DNA of 33,300 nt from Vicinamibacterales bacterium. Its GTDB lineage: Bacteria; Acidobacteriota; Vicinamibacteria; Vicinamibacterales; Fen-181. The notes beneath the pieces are model-generated. The model saw nothing but the letters and a program-made list of their open reading frames with translations, made no database searches and was not told where the DNA came from. Of the stretch, positions 26,218 to 33,300 are shown one piece after another. The first letter of the stretch is position 1, and each line of letters starts with the position of its first letter. Location: NCBI GenBank assembly GCA_029974175.1, contig JARKSS010000312.1, positions 1-33,300 on the forward strand, written 5' to 3'. A program made the translations under genes and the position numbers.

Positions 26218-28518
26218 TCAGCGGCCCGTGCGGAGCTGCTTCAGCGTGGCGGCGACCTGCGGCTGGTTCGGGTCGAGGGCCAGCGACTCGCGGAGCGCGG
26301 TCGCCGCCCCCCGCTCGTCGCCCAGCTGCAGCCTTGTCATGCCGAGACCGGTGTAGGCGATGGCGGTTCGCTGGCCGGCCGCGATGGCGCGGTCGAACAA
26401 GGGGAGGGCTTCCTGCGGCCGGCCGGTGGCGACCAGCGCCCCGGCCGCGTAGAGCAGCGCCTCGCCGTCCTTCGGATTGCGCTCGATTGCCCTCCTGAAC
26501 AGCGCGAGCGCCTCCTCGCGCTGCCCGGTTCGCATCCGGACGACCCCGAGCTTCACCGTCGCCGGGCCGTCGTCGGGCGCGGCCGCCAGGACGCGGCCGT
26601 AGAAGGCGCCCGCCGCTGCCAAATCGCCGCGCACCAGTGCCAGATCGGCGAGTCCCCGCAGCGCCTCGGTGTGCTCGGGCGCAACCGCCAGCACCTGCTC
26701 GAACGCGCGGGATGCTTCCTCGGTCCGCTGTGCGTTCACCAGGACGTCGGCGCGCGCCAGCAGGGCCGGAACCAGGCGCGGCTGCAGGGCCGACGCCCGG
26801 TCCAGCGCCGCGAGCGCCTCCTCTACGCGCCCCGCCAGGCGGAGGCTGTCGGCGAGGACGACGAGGTCTTCGGCGGTCATGGGGCCCGCCTTCTCGATTG
26901 CGCGCATGTCGGCGACCGCCTCGCTCGCCCGCCCCAGCACCCCCAGCGCCACGGCGCGGTGCCGCCGCGCGAGCACGGCCTCGGGGGCCTCACGCAGCAC
27001 CGCCGTCAGCTCCGACACCGCCGTGGCGGGATCGATCCGCGCCAGCTCCATGCCCCGTTCGAGGCGCGCCACCAGCGGCAGGGCGTCCTTGGGATCGCGC
27101 TTCGACGAGGCGGTGTCGGGCGAGAACGGGCCGCCGCCGAGGTAGCCGAGCGAACGCAGCCGCTCCGCCGATTCCGCGTCCACCGTGGCGGTAGCGTCGG
27201 GCGTCGGGGCGCGGAGCGCCGCGCGCAGGGGCCTGCGCAGGGCCTCCACGCGCGCCGCCTCGACCGCGGCGCGGTCGTGCTGCTCGTGCGGATCCGACAG
27301 GAGGTCGTACAGCTCGGGCCTGGGCGCGTCAATGAGCTTCCAGCGGGACGTCCGCCAGGCGTACAGCGGCGCCCACCGCAGGTGCAGGCTCGCGAAGAGC
27401 GACTCGGCGTACGCCGGCTCGTCGCCCATCGGATGGCCCTCGATCGCCGGGCGCAGCGAACGGCCCTCGATCCTCTCGGCCGGCCGCTGGCCCGCGTAGT
27501 CGAGGATGGTCGGTGCCACGTCGATCAGGCGGGCCATGACCTCCGGCACCCTCCCGGCTGGAACACCCGGCCCAGCCACGATCCAGGGCACCAGCAGCGT
27601 CGAGTCGTAGACGAACATGCCGTGCGTGGCTTCGCCGTGCTCGCCGAGGCTTTCGCCGTGATCGGCCGTCACCACGATGAGGGTGTTGCCGGCGAGGCCG
27701 CGCTCCTCGAGCCACTGCAGCAGGCGGCCCAGCTGCGCATCGACGAAGGCGATCTCCCCGTCGTACGGACGGCCGGCAAAGGCGTTCGCGTATTCGCCGG
27801 GCGGCTCGTACGGCGAATGCGGGTCGTAGTAGTGCACCCAAAGGAACCACGGTGCCGCGGAGGACGCCGTCTCGTCCAGCCACCTCAGGGCGGCCCGCGT
27901 GGTCATGTCCGCCGGCCGTTCGACGTACGGTGCGCGCCTTGGATCGTTCCCACGCGGGAAGGTCGCGTCGTAGGTTTCGAAGCCCCGGTCGTACCCGAAG
28001 CGCCGCTCCAGCGGAAAGCCCGAGACGAACGCCGCCGTGCGCCAGCCCGCCCGCTGGAGCGCATCGGGCAGCGTGGGGACGCTTGCCGGCAGGACGTAGT
28101 CGGAGTTGTTCCGGACGCCGTGCCTCAGCGGCGTCAGCCCCGTCAGGATCGATGCGTGCGAGGGGCCGGTGATAGGGGAGTGCGCCACCCCGGTGGCGAA
28201 CCGCGCACCGCGCGCGGCAAGCGCGTCGATGACCGGCGTGCGCGCCGCCCGGTTGCCGTAGCAGCCCAGGTGATCGGCGCGAACCGTGTCCAGCGTGACG
28301 AGGAGGACGTTCGGGGCACCAGCCCCCGGCTTCGACGCCGCCCCACCCGTCCCTGGGCCGATTGCCCGCGACGCCAGCCACGCGACGACGGCAAGCGCGA
28401 CGACGACGACGGCGATCAGCGACAGGGAAAGCCATCCCCAACGGCGCGCAGGCGTGCCGGCGGGAGGGCGGACAGGGGCCGCTGGACGACGGGGCGGGCG
28501 TCTTGCGCGAGAAGGCAC
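26218..28518 (-). CDS. Membrane-anchored sulfatase-like hydrolase with C-terminal TPR repeats
   Basis: N-terminal TM (WGWLSLSLIAVVVVALAVVAWLA); PNVLLVTLDTVRADHLGCYG; PITGPSHASILTGLTPLRHGVRNN; FLWVHYYDPHSPYEPP; VTADHGESLGEHGE; then TPR-like repeats. Start is ambiguous (GTG 28518 or ATG 28593). Confidence 0.88.
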   Translation of the reverse strand: MPSRARRPPRRPAAPVRPPAGTPARRWGWLSLSLIAVVVVALAVVAWLASRAIGPGTGGAASKPGAGAPNVLLVTLDTVRADHLGCYGNRAARTPVIDALAARGARFATGVAHSPITGPSHASILTGLTPLRHGVRNNSDYVLPASVPTLPDALQRAGWRTAAFVSGFPLERRFGYDRGFETYDATFPRGNDPRRAPYVERPADMTTRAALRWLDETASSAAPWFLWVHYYDPHSPYEPPGEYANAFAGRPYDGEIAFVDAQLGRLLQWLEERGLAGNTLIVVTADHGESLGEHGEATHGMFVYDSTLLVPWIVAGPGVPAGRVPEVMARLIDVAPTILDYAGQRPAERIEGRSLRPAIEGHPMGDEPAYAESLFASLHLRWAPLYAWRTSRWKLIDAPRPELYDLLSDPHEQHDRAAVEAARVEALRRPLRAALRAPTPDATATVDAESAERLRSLGYLGGGPFSPDTASSKRDPKDALPLVARLERGMELARIDPATAVSELTAVLREAPEAVLARRHRAVALGVLGRASEAVADMRAIEKAGPMTAEDLVVLADSLRLAGRVEEALAALDRASALQPRLVPALLARADVLVNAQRTEEASRAFEQVLAVAPEHTEALRGLADLALVRGDLAAAGAFYGRVLAAAPDDGPATVKLGVVRMRTGQREEALALFRRAIERNPKDGEALLYAAGALVATGRPQEALPLFDRAIAAGQRTAIAYTGLGMTRLQLGDERGAATALRESLALDPNQPQVAATLKQLRTGR

Positions 28519-28560
28519 GCCGAATCGTACCGGCGGCGCTGCCGGGCGGTCAACAATGTC

Positions 28561-28589
28561 TTGACTTACGATTCGTAAAGTAATAGAAA
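28561..28589 (+). promoter_or_regulatory. Putative promoter with perfect palindrome TTACGA-T-TCGTAA in the spacer
   Basis: TTGACT (28561-28566), 17-nt spacer, TAGAAA (28584-28589); perfect 6+1+6 inverted repeat at 28566-28578; upstream of the TonB receptor. Confidence 0.5.
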
Positions 28590-28651
28590 GCATCAATCGT
28601 ATCTTTTCCTTGCGTTTGCCACCTTTTGCAGGTTCCGGCGAGGAGGACGTC

Positions 28652-31600
28652 ATGCGAGTGCAAGTCGGTGCGGGACCGACGTGGCGGCGGCTGGCGTGGG
28701 TGGCTGTGACGACCCTTGTCCTGGCGCTCGTGGCGCCGGGAGCGGGCGCGGCGCAGTCCGTGCTCGGGTCGATTCGCGGGACGGTGACCGACACGGGAGG
28801 AGGGGTCATCCCCAAGGCGCCCGTCCTGATCACCGACGAAACCACGGGGCTGCCCCGGACGCTCGATACCGACAGCCGGGGAGCGTTCGAGGTGGTCAAC
28901 CTCCAGCCCGGGACCTACCGGGTCGAGGTAATCGTCCCGGGGTTCAAGAAGTTCGAGCGCCCTGGCATCATCGTCCGCACCGGCCAGGCATCGCTGGTGA
29001 ACGTCGAGCTCGAGATTGGGCCGATCGGCGAGAGCGTGACCGTGACGGGCTCGGCGCCGGCCAACGTCATCACGCTGGACAGCCCGTCGGTGACCAAGGG
29101 GCTCGACGCGCAGCAGTTGAGCGACCTGCCGCGCGCCTCCCGTGACATCCAGGAATTCCTCTACCTGAACCCGAACGTGGCCGGCACCTCCGAGGGCGCC
29201 ATGCAGTTCCTGGGCGGGCGCACCTACGGCGTGTCGTACGTGCAGGACGGCCAGGCGTCCACCAACGCGATCTTCGGCACGGTGGGGAACTCGGCTCCGG
29301 GCCTCGACGCGATCCAGGAGATGCAGGTGCTCTCGAACTCGTACAGCGCCGAGTACGGGGGGCTGGCCGGGGTGGTCGTCACCACCAAGCGCGGGGGCCA
29401 GAAGTACCACGGGTCTGCGTTCTGGGACTTCAACGCGAACGAGCTGAACGCGCTGACCTTCGGCCAGAAGCTGACCGGCGTGACGAGAGACGACCCCAAC
29501 GCCGACAGCTCGGTCTACCGCTACGGCGCGTCCCTCGGCGGCCCGCTGGCCAAGCGGACGTTCTTCTACGCGAACTACGAGGGGTTGCGCGACAAGACGA
29601 TCCAGGGCGGCGGCACGATCACCGTGCCGAACGCCGCCCTCCGCGCCGGCGACTTCTCGGCGTCGACGATCAGGATCAGGGATCCCGAGACCGGTGAGCC
29701 GTTCCCGGGCAACGTGATTCCCGCTGAGCGTCTCAGCCCGATCGCCCAGAACATCATGAACATGTTCTGGCCGCTGCCGAACCGGTCGGTCGTGGCGAGC
29801 GGGATGGGCACCTTCCAGCAGTACGTGCCCGTCAAGCGGAAGCGCGAACGGTTCGATGTCCGGCTCGATCACGAGGCGGGAACCAACAACCAGTTCTTCG
29901 CGCGCGGCAGCTACCAGTACCGGAACCCGACCCGGATGCAGTGGGAGGCCGGCAACGCCCTGACGCAGCTGCCGCTGGTCAAGAGCGGGATGGACACCTA
30001 CGCGCTGGTCGGGGGGTGGACCTCGATTCTCAGCAGCCGGCTCGTGAACGAAATGCGGATCGGGTACAACTTCGACGGGAGCGAGCGGAAGAGCAACTGG
30101 CGAGCGGGCGACCTGGCGTCGCAGATGGGCGTCGAGCTGCCGCCGAGCGTCTCGCCCGACACCCCCGGCTTCCCCGAGATCCGATTCGCCGCCGGGTCCA
30201 ACCGCCCCGGGAACATCACCGACGGCGGCCGCAACAACAACCGTACGATCGAGCAGAACTCCTTCTCGTTCGCCGACAACATCTCGTGGATGGCAGGCGG
30301 GCATTCGCTCCGAGCCGGCGTGTTGATCGGCAGGAACAGCGCGATCGACGGCTTCGGGCGTGGGCTCAACCACCGCGGCTCGTACCGCTTCACCGGGGGG
30401 TTCACCGGCAACGCGTTTGCCGACTTCCTTCTCGGGATGCCCAACCGCGTGGACGAGCACGTCAGCACGCGCGGCGACCTGAACGGCTACTCGTGGGACT
30501 TCGCCACCTTCGTCCAGGACGACTGGCGGGTCAACAAGGACCTCACGCTCTTCCTGGGCCTGCGCTACGAGCTGGCCGGCGGATGGCATGAGAAGGACAA
30601 CATGCTCGTCAACTTCCAGGCGAAGGACGGCGGGTACCACGTGGTCGCCGATCAGACGGTCTGGTCGCGGCTTCCCTACGGGCTGAGCAATCCCGACAGC
30701 CCTTACTACAGCCACGTGAAGCTCGCGAGCGACCTCGGGCTTCCCGAGACGCTCGTCAAGACCGACAAGAACAACTTCAGCCCGCGCGTCGGCTTCGCTT
30801 ACCGGCTCGACGGGCAGGGGCGCACCGTGCTGCGCGGCGGCTTCGGGCTCTTCCACCCGACGACCGCCATCCAGGGCATTCGCGACCAGCTCGCCAGCAA
30901 CGAGTTCCGCTACACCATCCAGCGGGTTGGCCCCTTCGCGAACGCCTTCAGCCAGGGCGTCGGCATGCCCAGCAACGATGACTTCGGCACCCAGGGTGTC
31001 TGGTCCGACATCGAGTCGCCCGACATCTACCAGTACAACCTGACGCTGGAGCGCGAGCTGCCCTGGAACCTCGGCGTGCGGGTGAGCTACCTCGGATCGA
31101 CGATGCGGAAGCTGCTCGTCAACCGCGAGTACAACAGCGTCAGGCCGAGCACCGAGGATCTCTACAACTGGGATCCCTCGTACAACTACCGCCGGCCGTT
31201 CCCGATGTACGGCCCGTACATGAACATGATCGAGAACACCGGGTCGGGGCGCTTCAACGCCGCCCAGATCGAGCTGGCCCGGCGCTTCCGCAACGGCTTC
31301 GCCCTCGACATGGCCTACACCTATGCGACCTCGAGCAGCAACGCCCCCGACTCGGGCAACTCGAGCCTGGGCGTCCTGCAGTACGACCCGTACAATATCG
31401 AGGCCGACCGCGGACCCGACCCGTACGTCGTCAAGCATCGCCTCATCCTGAACGCGACGCTGGACGTGCCAGTCGGCCGGGGCCGCGCCTACGCCGCCGA
31501 CATGCCTGCCTGGGCCGACGCTCTCTTCGGCGGGTGGACCGTGTCGGCAATCTTCCAGGCACGCAGCGGCGCGAACCTCACCCCCTACTTCCTGCTCAGC

Positions 31601-32068
31601 TCGTCGTTCACGCCGTACAACATCGGCTTCAACCCCGACACCACGGGCGTCTGGGTGAGCGACAGCTACCGCCCCGACCAGATTGGCGACCCGAAGGGGA
31701 ACGTGCCCGCCGGGTTGTTCTTCAACCCCGGGGCGTACGAGATGCCGCCGCCTGGCAAGTTCCCGGGCAACACGAAGCGCAACAGCCTCGAGGGGCCGGG
31801 CAACTGGATCGTCAACCTCGCTTTCTACAAGGACGTCGTGTCCATCCGCGGCGCGAGGCTGCAGTTCACCTGCCTGCTGGACAACGCGTTCAACCGCAAG
31901 CAGTTCTTCCCCGGTCCCGGGAGCGAGTTCCTCGACATGACCGACTATCTCGTCAATGGAATCGAGGACAACGGGACGACCGGAGTGCTCGGCTCCACCG
32001 CCGAGGCCAACGTCGAGGGCTTCGCCCTGTCACGACAGATACGCCTCGGCCTGCGCCTGCGATTCTGA
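28652..32068 (+). CDS. TonB-dependent receptor, Oar-like, with N-terminal carboxypeptidase-regulatory-like domain
   Basis: Signal peptide; SIRGTVTDTGGGVIPKAPVLITDETTGLPRTLDTDSRGAFEVVNLQPGTYRVEVIVPGFKKF; GGPLAKRTFFYANYEGLR; C-terminal LSRQIRLGLRLRF*. AGGAGGA RBS upstream of ATG 28652. Confidence 0.95.
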   Translation: MRVQVGAGPTWRRLAWVAVTTLVLALVAPGAGAAQSVLGSIRGTVTDTGGGVIPKAPVLITDETTGLPRTLDTDSRGAFEVVNLQPGTYRVEVIVPGFKKFERPGIIVRTGQASLVNVELEIGPIGESVTVTGSAPANVITLDSPSVTKGLDAQQLSDLPRASRDIQEFLYLNPNVAGTSEGAMQFLGGRTYGVSYVQDGQASTNAIFGTVGNSAPGLDAIQEMQVLSNSYSAEYGGLAGVVVTTKRGGQKYHGSAFWDFNANELNALTFGQKLTGVTRDDPNADSSVYRYGASLGGPLAKRTFFYANYEGLRDKTIQGGGTITVPNAALRAGDFSASTIRIRDPETGEPFPGNVIPAERLSPIAQNIMNMFWPLPNRSVVASGMGTFQQYVPVKRKRERFDVRLDHEAGTNNQFFARGSYQYRNPTRMQWEAGNALTQLPLVKSGMDTYALVGGWTSILSSRLVNEMRIGYNFDGSERKSNWRAGDLASQMGVELPPSVSPDTPGFPEIRFAAGSNRPGNITDGGRNNNRTIEQNSFSFADNISWMAGGHSLRAGVLIGRNSAIDGFGRGLNHRGSYRFTGGFTGNAFADFLLGMPNRVDEHVSTRGDLNGYSWDFATFVQDDWRVNKDLTLFLGLRYELAGGWHEKDNMLVNFQAKDGGYHVVADQTVWSRLPYGLSNPDSPYYSHVKLASDLGLPETLVKTDKNNFSPRVGFAYRLDGQGRTVLRGGFGLFHPTTAIQGIRDQLASNEFRYTIQRVGPFANAFSQGVGMPSNDDFGTQGVWSDIESPDIYQYNLTLERELPWNLGVRVSYLGSTMRKLLVNREYNSVRPSTEDLYNWDPSYNYRRPFPMYGPYMNMIENTGSGRFNAAQIELARRFRNGFALDMAYTYATSSSNAPDSGNSSLGVLQYDPYNIEADRGPDPYVVKHRLILNATLDVPVGRGRAYAADMPAWADALFGGWTVSAIFQARSGANLTPYFLLSSSFTPYNIGFNPDTTGVWVSDSYRPDQIGDPKGNVPAGLFFNPGAYEMPPPGKFPGNTKRNSLEGPGNWIVNLAFYKDVVSIRGARLQFTCLLDNAFNRKQFFPGPGSEFLDMTDYLVNGIEDNGTTGVLGSTAEANVEGFALSRQIRLGLRLRF

Positions 32069-32101
32069 TCGGCGGCGCGGGCCTTCCCGATCCACAGCGT
32101 T

Positions 32102-32127
32102 GGGGCGGGTCTTCACCGACCCGCCCC
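32102..32127 (+). terminator. GC-rich hairpin after TonB receptor (no U-tract)
   Basis: Perfect 10-bp stem GGGGCGGGTC-TTCACC-GACCCGCCCC, 33 nt after the stop. Confidence 0.5.
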
Positions 32128-32139
32128 ATCCCTTCGATC

Positions 32140-33300
32140 ATGCGAACGCTGAAGGCCATCCTGCTGGCGGTCGCCGCGTGGCCGCTCGTTGCGGCCGCAC
32201 CGGCTGCCGCCCAGCGTCTCGAGCCGCCGGTGCGCGAGTGGTTCGATCAGCACCGCCTTCTCCTCGTGCCGGAGGAGGTCGAGGTGCTGCGGCGGGTGAA
32301 AGCCGACGACCTCGAGACGTTCGTCAGCATCTTCTGGGCGCGGCGCGACCCGGACCCGGGCTCGCCCGTGAACCGCTTTCGCGCCGCCACCGACCGGGCG
32401 CGGGCCGACGCCGATGCCCGGTTCGGCGAGGCCGGCAAGAAGGGATCGGTGACGGCCTGCGGCCAGGTCGTCATGCTGCTCGGTCACCCCGACGAGGTTA
32501 CCGGCCGCGAACTGCGCAACATCTTCGACACCCGGCCGTCGGCCCCGAGCCGGTATCGCACCCGCGAGCCGGCGTCGCGCAACGCCACGCGCGACGGCGC
32601 GAGAAGCCCCGAGCTGTGGGTCTACAAGAGCAGTCCCGCCAGGACCTTCCGTATGCCCGGCGGCGACCTGAGACTCCAGTTCGACGACGGGTGTGAGTTC
32701 GAGGAGAGCGCCCGGACGCTCGACGAACTGGCCCGCGTGGCGGCCGGGCTGATCCTGCACCCGGAGATCGGCTACGAGTTCGGCGGGGACGGCCGCCTGC
32801 AACCCCTGGCGGCGCGGCCCTCCTCCCGGGCCGTCGCGCTGCTCGACCGGCCCTCCTCCGATTTCACCTTCTCGTTCGCGCCCACGATCCAGGTGCCGGC
32901 CCAGGCCGGCTCCTACGTCGCGGGCGTGCTCCACGGTCCTCCCGGCTCGCTGCCCGTGCCCGAGGGCGGGAAGTTCGCCCGCCTGAAGGCCGTCGCGCGC
33001 GCCGTCGGCCCGTCGGGTTCCGCGGTGCCAGGCGACGAGCGCGATGTCGTCGCCGAGGTTGCGCCTGACGGGTCGTTCGTCAGTTCGCACGGGCTGGCGC
33101 TGCCGCCGGGGCGATTTGCCGTGACCATCGCCTTGCTCGACCCTGCGACCGGCCGGGGCGCGGTGACGACCTGTGACGTGGAGTCGCCCGACTACGCCGG
33201 CAAGGCGCTCGTCGTCAGCACGCTCGCGGTCCTGGCCGGTTTGGAGGAGGCGTCCGCGCCGGTCGGCCCCGACCCGTATGCTGCCTTTGCCATCGGGTCG
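32140..33300 (+). CDS. GWxTD-type domain protein, secreted (3' truncated by window edge)
   Basis: ATG 32140, open to the window end: MRTLKAILLAVAAWPLVAAAPAAAQRLEPPVREWFDQHRLLLVPEEVEVLRRVKADDLETFVSIFWARRDPDPGSPVNRFRAATDRARADADARFGEAGKKGSVTACGQVVMLLGHPDEV..., resembling the GWxTD family pattern (FW.RRDP.P.tp.N.F). Absent from the ORF track because no stop occurs in the window. Confidence 0.75.
   Translation, partial: MRTLKAILLAVAAWPLVAAAPAAAQRLEPPVREWFDQHRLLLVPEEVEVLRRVKADDLETFVSIFWARRDPDPGSPVNRFRAATDRARADADARFGEAGKKGSVTACGQVVMLLGHPDEVTGRELRNIFDTRPSAPSRYRTREPASRNATRDGARSPELWVYKSSPARTFRMPGGDLRLQFDDGCEFEESARTLDELARVAAGLILHPEIGYEFGGDGRLQPLAARPSSRAVALLDRPSSDFTFSFAPTIQVPAQAGSYVAGVLHGPPGSLPVPEGGKFARLKAVARAVGPSGSAVPGDERDVVAEVAPDGSFVSSHGLALPPGRFAVTIALLDPATGRGAVTTCDVESPDYAGKALVVSTLAVLAGLEEASAPVGPDPYAAFAIGS

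Noticed and set aside
26204-26220. Possible terminator between the DUF4091 and sulfatase-like genes
   Set aside because: Only a short stem (ACGCAG/CTGCGT) with a large loop and no T-run; too weak to report.
28550-31438. 962-aa minus-strand ORF opposite the TonB receptor
   Set aside because: Shadow ORF: high-GC antisense frame, low-complexity R/V/H-rich translation with no recognisable domain; the plus strand encodes a clear receptor.

Overview
High-GC (Acidobacteria-like by gene content and GC; inference) chromosomal window with about 20 supportable genes. Left to right: the 3' part of an Oar-like TonB-dependent receptor; a GH29 alpha-L-fucosidase; a Gfo/Idh/MocA oxidoreductase; a GH15 glycoside hydrolase (minus); a DUF421 membrane protein; a small repeat-containing protein; a complete trp operon (trpE-G-D-C-F-B-A); a glycerophosphodiester phosphodiesterase; a GlpT/UhpT-like MFS transporter; a four-gene minus-strand operon (GNAT, NAD-dependent epimerase, DapA-like aldolase, DeoR regulator); divergent from it a D-2-hydroxyacid dehydrogenase, an SSS symporter and a DUF4091 protein; a sulfatase-like/TPR protein (minus); a full-length Oar-like TonB-dependent receptor; and a truncated GWxTD-type protein that the ORF track misses because it runs off the window. 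The most notable observation is an unannotated trp-attenuator-like leader just upstream of trpE: a short ORF with Trp-Trp-Trp codons and a stop, mutually exclusive hairpins, and a strong intrinsic terminator. Also notable: a 124-bp foldback MITE-like element that supplies the stop codon of the preceding gene; a second dispersed repeat family with one copy inside the trp operon between trpC and trpF; a repeat that appears to encode the trpA C-terminal tail; and a perfect palindrome inside a putative promoter of the second TonB receptor. Nothing was computed or searched; all assignments are by eye from sequence and motif recall.
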